Source: Azospirillum halopraeferens DSM 3675
Lineage (GTDB): Bacteria; Pseudomonadota; Alphaproteobacteria; Azospirillales; Azospirillaceae
Reading direction: 5' to 3'
DNA: 64,000 nt
Assembly (NCBI RefSeq): GCF_000429625.1
Contig: NZ_AUCF01000005.1
Coordinates: 186,001-250,000, forward strand
Part shown: piece by piece, positions 19,245 through 27,428 of the stretch
Layout: each line of letters begins with the position of its first letter
How positions within the stretch are numbered: the stretch's first letter is position 1
Position numbers and translations under genes: made by a program
The notes under the pieces: model-generated
What the model was told of the DNA's origin: nothing
Seen by the model: the letters and a program-made list of their open reading frames with translations, nothing else
Database searches by the model: none

Positions 19245-20183
19245 ATGGCCGAATCCTCCCCCGCCTCCCGTCGCCTTCCCCCCTGGCTGCTCCGCCTGAC
19301 GGTGGCCGTCGCCCTGATCATGGCGGCGGGCACGGCGGTGGTCGCCGCCTTGGAGGCCACGGGCATCTCCCCCTATCCCGAGCCCTTCGTCTTCCACAAC
19401 GCCAACCGCATCGAGGCCGCCGCCGACCGGGCCTACCGCATGCCGGACTCCCTGCTGGTGGTGGCGCTGGGGACGGAGCGGCTGCGCATGGCCACGCTGG
19501 ACGAGGCGCCCCTGGCCCGGCTGGGGCGGGGCGAGGGGCTGGAGTCGCTGCACCTCCTGCGCGTCACCAACGACGGAGCCGTGTTCGCCGACTTCGAGCC
19601 GCTGCTCGACCGCATCCTGGCGGTGCGACCCGACCTGGTGCTGATCGACCTGGACCTGCCGTTCCGCGAGCGGCGGCTCCTGGCGGCGATGGCGGAACAC
19701 GCCCGCCGCCTGGCCGACCGGGTGGAAGCGGAACACCCCTTGCCGGCCCGCAACCAGGTGGCCCTGCAATATGCCAGGACCTGCGCCCCGCCCCCCGATG
19801 GCGGTCCCGCCGCCACCGCGGCGGAGCAGGAGAGCCGCTACACCCTGGCCGCCGACGCCACCGCATACGAGCGCGTGCGCGCCTTTGCCGAGCGCGCCGC
19901 CGTCGCGGGAACCCGCGTCGTCCTGCTGGAACTGCGCGATGCGCCGGCGCTGGAGGCGCTGCGCTTCGGAGACTCGTCCCACCCGCCGGAGGCGCTGGCG
20001 CGCGTGGCGGCCGACCCGGCCTTCGACCTGTGGCGTTTCCCCCGCGACCTGCACCGGGCGGATCTCTACTGCAACCACCGCCACCCGGGGGAGGAGGCGC
20101 GGCGGGCCTATTCCGCCTGGCTGGTCGCCACCATCGCCGCAACGGTCGGCCGTCCGGCAGCCGAGGCGGTGTCCATGCGCTGA
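19245..20183 (+). CDS. Membrane-anchored hypothetical protein, possibly SGNH-hydrolase-like
   Basis: A 312-aa protein with an N-terminal membrane anchor (about residues 16-36) and an extracytoplasmic domain. Features are LLVVALGTERLRMATL, LLDRILAVRPDLVLIDLDLPF, a region on amino acid identities RVVLLELRDAPALEAL, and a late DLYCNHRHPGEEARRAYSAWL block. The His-x-x-Pro-Gly-x-x-A segment resembles the Asp/Asn-x-x-His end of SGNH/GDSL esterase-like proteins (DltD/AlgX type), but no GDS motif is visible at the front, so the assignment is weak. ATG 19245 is chosen; an in-frame earlier codon at 19119 gives an Arg-rich non-conserved extension. No clear operon partner. Confidence 0.6.
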   Translation: MAESSPASRRLPPWLLRLTVAVALIMAAGTAVVAALEATGISPYPEPFVFHNANRIEAAADRAYRMPDSLLVVALGTERLRMATLDEAPLARLGRGEGLESLHLLRVTNDGAVFADFEPLLDRILAVRPDLVLIDLDLPFRERRLLAAMAEHARRLADRVEAEHPLPARNQVALQYARTCAPPPDGGPAATAAEQESRYTLAADATAYERVRAFAERAAVAGTRVVLLELRDAPALEALRFGDSSHPPEALARVAADPAFDLWRFPRDLHRADLYCNHRHPGEEARRAYSAWLVATIAATVGRPAAEAVSMR

Positions 20184-20235
20184 ACGGAGGGCGCGGCTGT
20201 CACCCGCGGTGCGCCTCTGGTAGACTGGCGGCGCC

Positions 20236-20541
20236 ATGGACGTCACCATCCGCAGCGCCCCCGGCGCGACCGAGATCCGCCTGCACGGTCGCCTGACCTA
20301 TGGCGCGACCGAGGCGTTCCGCGCCGCCCTGGACGGTATGGCCGGCCCCGCCGGGCACGGCGTCGTCGTCGACCTCGGCGCCCTGGAGTTCCTGGATTCC
20401 TCCGGCATAGGCATGCTGATCGTCGCGCGCGACCTCGCGCGCAAGCGCGGCCTTGCCTTCACGCTGCGCGCCGGTGCCGGCGACCTGGAGCGCTTGCCGG
20501 CGCTGGCGCGCTGGCGCGACCTGTTCGCCCTGTCGGAGTGA
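20236..20541 (+). CDS. STAS-domain protein (anti-sigma factor antagonist type)
   Basis: A 101-aa single STAS domain. The regulatory loop LEFLDSSGIGMLIVARD contains the DSSG motif whose Ser is phosphorylated in SpoIIAA/RsbV-like proteins. It would be controlled by a serine kinase and a PP2C-type phosphatase, but neither is encoded nearby, so the partner must be elsewhere. Alternatively it serves a MlaB-like lipid-transport role, though the DSSG motif favours the partner-switch group. ATG 20236 lies 52 bp after the preceding stop. Confidence 0.88.
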   Translation: MDVTIRSAPGATEIRLHGRLTYGATEAFRAALDGMAGPAGHGVVVDLGALEFLDSSGIGMLIVARDLARKRGLAFTLRAGAGDLERLPALARWRDLFALSE

Positions 20542-20705
20542 GGGGCTGACGGCCATCCGATGCGACAAACCGCCGCACCCCGCCGCCGGCCGGTTTGCGG
20601 CTATACCCATAATACGTGTAAGGACTTGGACGGGCGGCCAACGCCCGCCGCCGGGAATCGCCATCGGAGCAACCACCCCAGGGGCAGCAAGCAAGGATAA
20701 CTCCC

Positions 20706-20918
20706 ATGGCTTCGATCATGATCAAGGTGGCCCGCGAAGGCCTGATCTCCAAGGCGCTGAAGACGGCCGACATCGGTCCGACCAGCGGCGACTCCATCAT
20801 CTACGAGATCCGGGACGTGCCGGAGGGCAAGACCGTCGACGACGTCATCGCCGCCTTCCGGACCTACAAGCCGGGCGACAAGGAATACGAGATCGACTGG
20901 GCCGCCCTGGCGTCGTGA
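20706..20918 (+). CDS. Small conserved-looking protein of unknown function (70 aa)
   Basis: A 70-residue acidic/basic soluble protein beginning MASIMIKVAREGLISKALK and ending YKPGDKEYEIDWAALAS. It has no transmembrane segment or signal peptide and no motif I recognise. A good ribosome site (AAGGA) lies 8 nt before the ATG, and the codon use looks like that of its neighbours, so it is probably real. It sits between the STAS gene (164 bp upstream, with a TATACCCATAATACG stretch that may hold its promoter) and the converging rubrerythrin-like gene. Confidence 0.6.
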   Translation: MASIMIKVAREGLISKALKTADIGPTSGDSIIYEIRDVPEGKTVDDVIAAFRTYKPGDKEYEIDWAALAS

Positions 20919-21000
20919 TGCAGGGTCCGGATCCGGGTCCGGAACCGGAACGGGGCCGCGTCCGCGGCCCCGCCCCCGCCCCGACACGGGATGCCGCGGT

Positions 21001-21462
21001 TTATCCCTTGCGCGGGTGGCGCGCCACCCAAGCCTCCAGTTCCCGCACGTGCTCCTCCTCTTCGGCGGCGAACTCCTCGGCCATCATGCGCACCTCGGGG
21101 TCCTCGGTGGCGGCGGCCACGCCGGCGTAGAAGGCATGGCCGCGCCGTTCGCTGTCGAGCGCCAGCTCCAGCGCATACTCCACCGTCATCAGGTAATGCG
21201 ACCCCTCCATGGACGCCGCCTCGGGGCTCTCCTCGTCGGGCCATTGGTAATCGCCCGGCTGCAGGTCGGGGATGGGGCGGAAGGCGGACCGCTTGCGCGC
21301 ATCGGCCAGGTGCAGACGGGAAAACTCCGCCATCTTGCCGAAGAAGGTGGCCACCTCCTGATTGCCGTAGGTCTTCATGGCCTCCGACAGATCGGCGAAG
21401 CGGCGGGCGGCATCCTCCTCCAGCTTCACGGCGTGGGCGAGGAACAGGGCAACGTCGTTCAT
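21001..21462 (-). CDS. Ferritin-like/rubrerythrin-type protein
   Basis: A 153-aa four-helix diiron-type protein. Glu/His-containing helices are seen in LAHAVKLEEDAARRFADLSEAM, LHLADARKRS, ALELALDSERRGHAFYAGVA and EFAAEEEEHVRELEAW, quoted here only in their key parts: LEEDAARRFADL, SERRGHAFYAG and AEEEEHVRELE. The E-x2-H pair near the C-terminus matches ferritin-family metal ligands. No rubredoxin domain is attached. Likely iron handling or peroxide defence; the exact reaction is unknown. ATG 21462, weak AAGAG site. Confidence 0.8.
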   Translation of the reverse strand: MNDVALFLAHAVKLEEDAARRFADLSEAMKTYGNQEVATFFGKMAEFSRLHLADARKRSAFRPIPDLQPGDYQWPDEESPEAASMEGSHYLMTVEYALELALDSERRGHAFYAGVAAATEDPEVRMMAEEFAAEEEEHVRELEAWVARHPRKG

Positions 21463-21511
21463 GGGAACTCTTACCGGATAGGGGTGGGTCCGGGCAAAGA
21501 CCATAAACCGA

Positions 21512-22423
21512 TCACGGTCTTTCGCCAACCCGTTGCTGCGCCGCGGCAGAAACGCCATGTCCCGTCGCCCGGTCCAGGAAGACGGCGATGTCCCGGCCCA
21601 GCGTGTCGACGCACGGCGCCCGGTCATGCCCGGTGTCGGGCAGGATCGCCAGTTCGACGCTTCCGGCGGCTCCGGCGGCGTGTATGGCGCGGGCGGCGTC
21701 GGGCGCCACCGTATCGTCCAGCGCACCGTGGACGACCAGGACCGGGCACCGCACGGCGCGCACCGTCGCCACCGGGGCGATGGCGTCGAAGCGGTGGCCG
21801 ATCACCCGCTCCACATAGCGGCAGACCAGCCAGCCCAGCGGCCGGTACGGCACCCGCATGCGGGTCAGCCACAGGCGCATGACCCGTTCGGGGTGGTCGA
21901 AGGCGGCGATGCTGACCACCGCCGCCGGCTCCGTCCGGCGCGACGCCACCAGCAGCGCCGCCGCAGCCCCGACGGAATGGCCCAGCAGCGCGATGCGCGC
22001 GGGATCGACGTCATGCCGCGCCAGCAGCCGGTCCAGCCCCGCCTCCAGGTCCTCGGCGAAGCGCGGCATGGACGAGAAGCTGTCGGGGTCGGAGCGGCCG
22101 TGGTTGCGGGCGTCCAGCAGCAGCACGCCATAGCCCGCGCGGTGCAGCGGCACCGCCAGCGGCAGCAGCAGTTCGGCGTTGGCGCCCCAGCCGTGCATCA
22201 TCGCCACCGCCGGGTGCGGGCCGGGTCCCGCCGCGGGGATGAACCAGCCGAACAGCCGCTTGCCGCCCGCGGTGGCCACGGCCACCTCCTCCCCCGCCAG
22301 CCCGACGTCGGCCGGTCCGCCCGCCCCGGTCACCCGGGGCGCCCGGAAGCCGCGGTGCAGGGCCCAGCGCCCGCCGCCCAGAAGGGCGGCCAGCACGGCC
22401 AGGGTCCACAGGGCCGTCGTCAT
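21512..22423 (-). CDS. Alpha/beta hydrolase, membrane-anchored
   Basis: A 303-aa alpha/beta hydrolase. A hydrophobic N-terminus (residues 3-20) suggests a membrane anchor or signal. The oxyanion region is MMHGWGANAEL, LLDARNHGRSD is a typical strand-turn, and the nucleophile elbow is GHSVGA. The Asp of the triad is probably in HGALDDTVAP and the His in LPDTGHDRAP. Esterase or acyl hydrolase activity is expected; the substrate cannot be told. It is 6 bp downstream of the 389-aa unknown gene on the same strand and probably co-transcribed with it. Confidence 0.88.
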   Translation of the reverse strand: MTTALWTLAVLAALLGGGRWALHRGFRAPRVTGAGGPADVGLAGEEVAVATAGGKRLFGWFIPAAGPGPHPAVAMMHGWGANAELLLPLAVPLHRAGYGVLLLDARNHGRSDPDSFSSMPRFAEDLEAGLDRLLARHDVDPARIALLGHSVGAAAALLVASRRTEPAAVVSIAAFDHPERVMRLWLTRMRVPYRPLGWLVCRYVERVIGHRFDAIAPVATVRAVRCPVLVVHGALDDTVAPDAARAIHAAGAAGSVELAILPDTGHDRAPCVDTLGRDIAVFLDRATGHGVSAAAQQRVGERP

Positions 22424-22429
22424 GGCGGG

Positions 22430-23599
22430 TCAAAACGCCTTGGGCGCTTCGCGCTTGCGATTGAGCACCACGTCGATGCGCTTGAACATGTCCTGCTCCT
22501 CGTCGAAGGACAGGCGGTGCTCACGCTCGGCCCGAACGTCGTTGAACAGGATGTTCAGGGCGCTTTGCAGGGCGGAGATGCAGCTTGCCAGGATCCAGTA
22601 GGTCCGCCGGGAGTCCTTGAGGAAGGCGACCAGCTTGCGCGGCCGGCCGGCCAGGAAGTCCTGGTGGCACGCCTCGTACTCGCGCAGGATGGCGCGCGCC
22701 TCCTCGCCGGTGGCGATCAGCTTCCTGGCGATCTGCCCCTTGAACATCCGGAGCTGCTCGCGGTACTCGCGGCTGACCGCCGCCGAATCGAAGGGGACCG
22801 AGGCCGGCGAGCCGAACCAGCGCAGCGCCTCGCCCATGCGCGGCGCCAGGTCGCGAAGCTGGACCTGATAGAAGGTGATGCCTTTCCACGCGCTGAACAC
22901 CAGCGGCGCCTCGGCCTCCGCGATGCCGAAGGCGGCGATGAAGTCCCTGGCTTCCGGCAGGGCGGGATCCCACAGGGCCTCGATCACCTTGTCCTTGTCG
23001 GCGACGGTGCGGCGGTCGGCGGAAAAGGCTTTTTCGACGATCTCGGTGATCTTGACCGCGATGACCTGGCGTATCCGCGCGACCTCGACCGGGTCGAGCC
23101 GCAAATACTGTTCGCGAAAAGGGATGCGGTGGGCATCCAGGCAGTCCTTCACCAGGAACGGGTCGAGCGACGGGATCGTGTCGAGAAGGTTGAGGATCAC
23201 CGTGTCGCGCTGCAGATCCTGCTGTTCCGCCTCGCCCCGCAGGCCGAGATACTCCTGCATCAGCGCGCCGTAGTTCTTCTGGCGCAGGTAGAAGGCGGAG
23301 CCGCCGTCACGCGGATGTTCGGAATCGTAGGGCAGGTAGATGCCGGTCTCGATGGGCCGGAAGTCCTCCGGTTCCTGCGGGCGGCCGCTCCATCCCGACA
23401 GGTCGCGCGGCGGCGGCAGGCGTTCGGGAAAGTTCGGATACTTGAAGATCACCCCGTGGTTGAGCGCGCCGGACGAGAACAGCCAGGTTTCCTTGGGCGC
23501 GCTGCGCGACAATTCGATAAGGTTCATCGCCACGCTCGACCCGCCATAGAGAATAGCATCCAGGACGGGGGAGTACTTCTTGACGTTGACGATGCGCAT
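22430..23599 (-). CDS. Hypothetical protein (389 aa)
   Basis: A soluble protein with no signal peptide or membrane helix. It begins MRIVNVKKYSPVLDAILYGG and has blocks such as WLFSSGALNHGVIFKYP, FYLRQKNYGALMQEYLGLRG and a Lys/Arg-rich C-terminus. I do not recognise a family. The second half is strongly helical (for example KITEIVEKAFSADRRTVADK and FKRIDVVLNRKREAPKAF). ATG 23599 is taken as the start; a TTG two codons upstream is less likely. It is followed at 6 bp by the hydrolase gene and is divergent from hrpB. Confidence 0.72.
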   Translation of the reverse strand: MRIVNVKKYSPVLDAILYGGSSVAMNLIELSRSAPKETWLFSSGALNHGVIFKYPNFPERLPPPRDLSGWSGRPQEPEDFRPIETGIYLPYDSEHPRDGGSAFYLRQKNYGALMQEYLGLRGEAEQQDLQRDTVILNLLDTIPSLDPFLVKDCLDAHRIPFREQYLRLDPVEVARIRQVIAVKITEIVEKAFSADRRTVADKDKVIEALWDPALPEARDFIAAFGIAEAEAPLVFSAWKGITFYQVQLRDLAPRMGEALRWFGSPASVPFDSAAVSREYREQLRMFKGQIARKLIATGEEARAILREYEACHQDFLAGRPRKLVAFLKDSRRTYWILASCISALQSALNILFNDVRAEREHRLSFDEEQDMFKRIDVVLNRKREAPKAF

Positions 23600-23691
23600 T
23601 CCCAACGGTCCACTGGGGCCGGTGACGGAACCGGCGGGGTGTGTTAGCTAAGCATGTAGCGCATTTTCTACAAAAACAAAGGCTCCTTGCG

Positions 23692-26238
23692 TTGTCGCCG
23701 CTGCCGATCGACACCGTTCTCCCCGACGTCCTCGCCGCGTTGGACCGTTCGGGCATCGCCGTTCTCCGGGCGCCGCCGGGCGCCGGCAAGACCACGCGGG
23801 TGCCGCTGGCCCTGCTGGACGCCCCCTGGCTGGCCGGGCGCAAGGTCGTGGTGCTGGAGCCCCGCCGGCTGGCCGCCCGTGCCGCGGCGCGGCGCATGGC
23901 GGCAATGCGGGGCGAAACGGTTGGGGAGACGGTGGGCTACCGCGTCCGCCTGGACACCCGCGTCGGCCCGAAGACCCGGATCGAGGTGGTGACCGACGGG
24001 CTGTTCCTGCGCCAGCTCCAGGACGACCCGGAACTGTCCGGCGTCGGCGCCGTCCTGTTCGACGAGTTCCACGAGCGCGGCATCGACAGCGACCTGGCGC
24101 TGGCCCTGTGCCTGGAGGCGCGCGGCGCCCTGCGCGACGACCTGCGGCTGGTGGCCATGTCGGCCACCCTGGACGGGGCGCCGGTGGCGGCGCTGATGGG
24201 CGGGGCACCGGTGGTGACCAGCGAGGGGCGCGCCTTCCCGGTGGAGACGCGCCACGTCGACGCCCCCGCCCCCGGCGCCCGCATCGAGGACGCGGTCGCC
24301 GCCACGGTGCGCCGGGCGCTGGCGGAGGAGTCCGGCAACCTGCTGGTGTTCCTGCCGGGAACCGGCGAGATCCGGCGCGTGCAGGCCCTGCTGGAGGACG
24401 GCGGGAGCGGCCCCGCCTCCGGCGTCATCATCGCCCCCCTCTACGGCGACCTGCCGGCCGAGGCGCAGGACCGCGCCATCGCCCCGGCCCCGCCCGGCAC
24501 CCGCAAGGTGGTGCTGGCCACCGCCATCGCCGAAACCAGCCTGACCATCGAGGGCATCCGCGTGGTCATCGACAGCGGCCTGATGCGCGTGCCCCGCTTC
24601 GACCCGCGCAGCGGCATGACGCGGCTGGTCACCGTCAAGGTCTCCCGGGCATCGGCCGAGCAGAGGCGGGGCCGCGCCGGCCGGCTGGAGCCCGGCGTCT
24701 GCTACCGCCTGTGGCCGGAAGCGGCGCAGCGCGCGCTCGCCCCCTTCACCGCGCCGGAGATCCTCGACGCCGACCTGGCGCCGCTGGCGCTGGAACTGGC
24801 CATGTGGGGCGTGGCCGACGCGGCGACGCTGGCCTGGCTGGACCCGCCGCCGGCCGCCGCACTGGCGCAGGCGCGGGCGCTGCTGCGCGAACTGGGGGCG
24901 CTGGACGACTCCGGCGCCGTCACCGCGCACGGCCGCCGCATGGCCGGCTTCGGCGTCCACCCGCGGCTCGCCCACATGATGCTGGCGGGGCGGGACATGG
25001 GGCTGGGCGGGCTGGCCTGCGAGGTGGCGGCCCTGCTGGGGGAGCGGGACATCGTGCGCGCCCGGCCCGGCGCGCGCGACGCCGACCTGCGCCTGCGGGT
25101 GGAACTGCTGCGCGGGGCGGACGGGGACGGGCGCGGCAGCGGCCACCCGGGCCGCGGCCCCGGCGTGGACGTCGGCGCCGTCCGGCAGGTGCAGCGCCAG
25201 GCCCGGCAGTGGCAGCGCCAGCTTCGGGCCACCCCCGGGCAGGGCCATCCGGGGGCCACCGGCCTGCTGGTGGCGCTGGCCTATCCCGACCGCATCGCCC
25301 GGCGCCGCGCCGGCGGCAGCGGTGCCGGCGGGCAGGCGGCGCAATACCGCCTGTCCAACGGCCGCGGCGCCTTCTTCGCCGATCCGGAGCCGCTGGCGGC
25401 GGAGGATTGGCTGGCGGTGGCCGACCTGGACGGCGCCGCGCGGGAGGCGCGCATCTTCCTGGCGGCCCCGGTGACGCGCGCGGAACTGGAGGACACCTTC
25501 GCCGCCCACATCCGGGAGGAGGAGGCGGTCACCTGGGACGACCGGGAGCAGGCGGTGCTGGCGCGCCGGCGCCGCATGCTGTTCGCCCTGGTGCTCCAGG
25601 ACGAGCGGCTGGCCGATCCGCCCGCCGACGCGGTGGTCGCGGCCATGCTGGCGGGCATCCGCGCCATGGGCGCCGCCTGCCTGCCGTGGACCGACGAGTT
25701 GCGGCGCTGGCAGGCCCGCGTCGCCTTCCTGCGCCGCATCGAGGGGGAGGAGTGGCCCGACGTCGCCGACACCGCCCTGATGGAGAGCCCGGAGGACTGG
25801 CTGGCCCCCTACCTGACCGGCATCACCCGGCGCGCCCATCTGGAGCGGCTCGACCTCGGCGGCGCCCTGCGCGCCCTCTTGCCATGGTCCCTGCGCACCC
25901 GGCTGGAGGAGGAGGCGCCAACCCACGTCACGGTGCCCAGCGGCTCACGCGTGCCCATCGACTATTCCGGCGAGGAGCCGGTGCTGGCGGTGCGCCTGCA
26001 GGAGATGTTCGGCCTGGCCGAGACGCCGCGGATCGCCGGCGGCCGGGTGCCGCTGCTGCTGCACCTGCTGTCGCCGGCCCGCCGTCCGGTGCAGGTGACC
26101 CGCGACCTCGCCAGCTTCTGGGCCAACGCCTACCGGGCGGTGAAGGCCGACCTCAGGGGTCAGTACCCCAAGCACTACTGGCCCGACGATCCCATGCAGG
26201 CGGAACCCACGGCGCGGGCAAAGCCGAGGGGGCGATGA
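23692..26238 (+). CDS. hrpB: ATP-dependent helicase HrpB
   Basis: DEAH/RHA family helicase. Motif I is APPGAGKTTRVP, motif II is DEFHERG, motif III is SATL, and motif VI is QRRGRAGRLEPG. The HrpB-specific C-terminal domain follows, with YPDRIARRR, LSNGRGA and VPSGSRVPIDY. The start is uncertain: TTG 23692 (residues LSPLPIDTVLP) is preferred, with AAAGG about 9 nt upstream and similarity starting there; GTG 23641 would add 17 residues. Length 848 aa is normal. Its cellular role is poorly defined, probably RNA processing. It converges with the radical SAM gene. Confidence 0.95.
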   Translation: MSPLPIDTVLPDVLAALDRSGIAVLRAPPGAGKTTRVPLALLDAPWLAGRKVVVLEPRRLAARAAARRMAAMRGETVGETVGYRVRLDTRVGPKTRIEVVTDGLFLRQLQDDPELSGVGAVLFDEFHERGIDSDLALALCLEARGALRDDLRLVAMSATLDGAPVAALMGGAPVVTSEGRAFPVETRHVDAPAPGARIEDAVAATVRRALAEESGNLLVFLPGTGEIRRVQALLEDGGSGPASGVIIAPLYGDLPAEAQDRAIAPAPPGTRKVVLATAIAETSLTIEGIRVVIDSGLMRVPRFDPRSGMTRLVTVKVSRASAEQRRGRAGRLEPGVCYRLWPEAAQRALAPFTAPEILDADLAPLALELAMWGVADAATLAWLDPPPAAALAQARALLRELGALDDSGAVTAHGRRMAGFGVHPRLAHMMLAGRDMGLGGLACEVAALLGERDIVRARPGARDADLRLRVELLRGADGDGRGSGHPGRGPGVDVGAVRQVQRQARQWQRQLRATPGQGHPGATGLLVALAYPDRIARRRAGGSGAGGQAAQYRLSNGRGAFFADPEPLAAEDWLAVADLDGAAREARIFLAAPVTRAELEDTFAAHIREEEAVTWDDREQAVLARRRRMLFALVLQDERLADPPADAVVAAMLAGIRAMGAACLPWTDELRRWQARVAFLRRIEGEEWPDVADTALMESPEDWLAPYLTGITRRAHLERLDLGGALRALLPWSLRTRLEEEAPTHVTVPSGSRVPIDYSGEEPVLAVRLQEMFGLAETPRIAGGRVPLLLHLLSPARRPVQVTRDLASFWANAYRAVKADLRGQYPKHYWPDDPMQAEPTARAKPRGR

Positions 26239-26256
26239 CCGCCGCCCCCCCGCTCC

Positions 26257-27342
26257 TCACGCCGCCGCGTGGTCCGCGAGCCGCACCGGGCGGCGGCGCG
26301 CGCCCCAGTGGCCGGGCTGCGGCTCGAACACGCCCGGCAGCGGGGTGCCGCAGGTGCGGCAGGCGCCGGCCTCGTCCAGGTGCCAGGCGGTGACGGTGTA
26401 GCCGCGCCGGCCGATCACCACCGTGCCGCAGCCGGCGCAGCGGGTTGCCGCCCGTTCGGAGTCGTCGACGTTGCCGACGTAGACGTGGTGCAGGCCGTTG
26501 CGTCGGGCGATGGCGTGGGCGCGGATCAGCGTGGCGTGGGATGTGCGTTCCTTATCGCGCATGCGGTGGTCGGGGTGGAAGGCCGAGAAATGCAGGGGCA
26601 CGTCGGGGCCCAGTTCATCGCGGATCCACGCGGTCATGGCGTCCAGTTCGCCGTCGCCGTCGTTCTCGCCGGGGATCAGCAGGGTGGTGATCTCCAGCCA
26701 GACATCCGTCTCGTGGCGAATGTACTTCAGGGTGTCGAGCACGGGCGCCAGATGGGCGCCGGTCAGCGTGTGATAGAAGCCGTCGGTGAAGGCCTTCAGG
26801 TCGACGTTGGCGGCGTCCATGGCGCGGAAGAACTCGACCCGCGGCTCCGGGCAGATGTAGCCGGCGGTGACCGCCACGGTGCGGACGCCCGCGTCGCGGC
26901 AGGCGGCGGCCACGTCCACCGCGTACTCCAGAAAGATGACGGGGTCGTTGTAGGTGAAGGCGACGGAACGGCAGCCGGTCTCCGTCGCCGCCCGGACGAT
27001 GGTGCGCGGATCGGCGGCGTCGGCCAGCGTGTCCATCTCCCGGCTGCGGGAGATGTCCCAGTTCTGGCAGAACTTGCAGGTGAGATTGCAGCCCGCCGTC
27101 CCGAAGGACAGCACCGGCGTGCCCGGCAGGAAGTGGTTCAGCGGCTTCTTCTCGATGGGATCGATGCAGTAGCCGGACGAACGGCCGTAGGTGGTGAGCA
27201 CCAGCCGGTCGCCGCGGCGCTCGCGCACGAAGCACAGCGCCCGCTGCCCGTCGGACAGGCGGCAGTGGCGCGGGCACAGGTCGCATTGCAGGCGCCCGTC
27301 GTCCAGGCGGTGCCAATGGCGGGCGGGAAACGGCTCGGTCAT
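26257..27342 (-). CDS. amrS: AmmeMemoRadiSam system radical SAM enzyme
   Basis: Radical SAM protein, 361 aa. The cluster motif is C85-x3-C89-x2-C92 (GCNLTCKFCQNWDIS). An N-terminal CDLCPRHC motif and a C-terminal CAGCG...CRTCG zinc-ribbon-like end frame the barrel; both are typical of this group, related to pyruvate formate-lyase-activating enzymes. Blocks such as YNDPVIFLEYA and SAFHPDHRM are also characteristic. It is paired with Memo and AMMECR1 proteins in many Bacteria and Archaea; the reaction is unknown. ATG 27342 has AGGA 10 nt upstream. An upstream GTG-ATG at 27417/27414 is possible but would reach into the divergent gene's promoter. Confidence 0.9.
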   Translation of the reverse strand: MTEPFPARHWHRLDDGRLQCDLCPRHCRLSDGQRALCFVRERRGDRLVLTTYGRSSGYCIDPIEKKPLNHFLPGTPVLSFGTAGCNLTCKFCQNWDISRSREMDTLADAADPRTIVRAATETGCRSVAFTYNDPVIFLEYAVDVAAACRDAGVRTVAVTAGYICPEPRVEFFRAMDAANVDLKAFTDGFYHTLTGAHLAPVLDTLKYIRHETDVWLEITTLLIPGENDGDGELDAMTAWIRDELGPDVPLHFSAFHPDHRMRDKERTSHATLIRAHAIARRNGLHHVYVGNVDDSERAATRCAGCGTVVIGRRGYTVTAWHLDEAGACRTCGTPLPGVFEPQPGHWGARRRPVRLADHAAA

Positions 27343-27428
27343 TTCGTCGCAATCCTGCCGGTGACCGGTCGGGACACTGGAAATCTCCGGACGGGCTACC
27401 GAACTGTCGGTCATCACACCCCGGATAG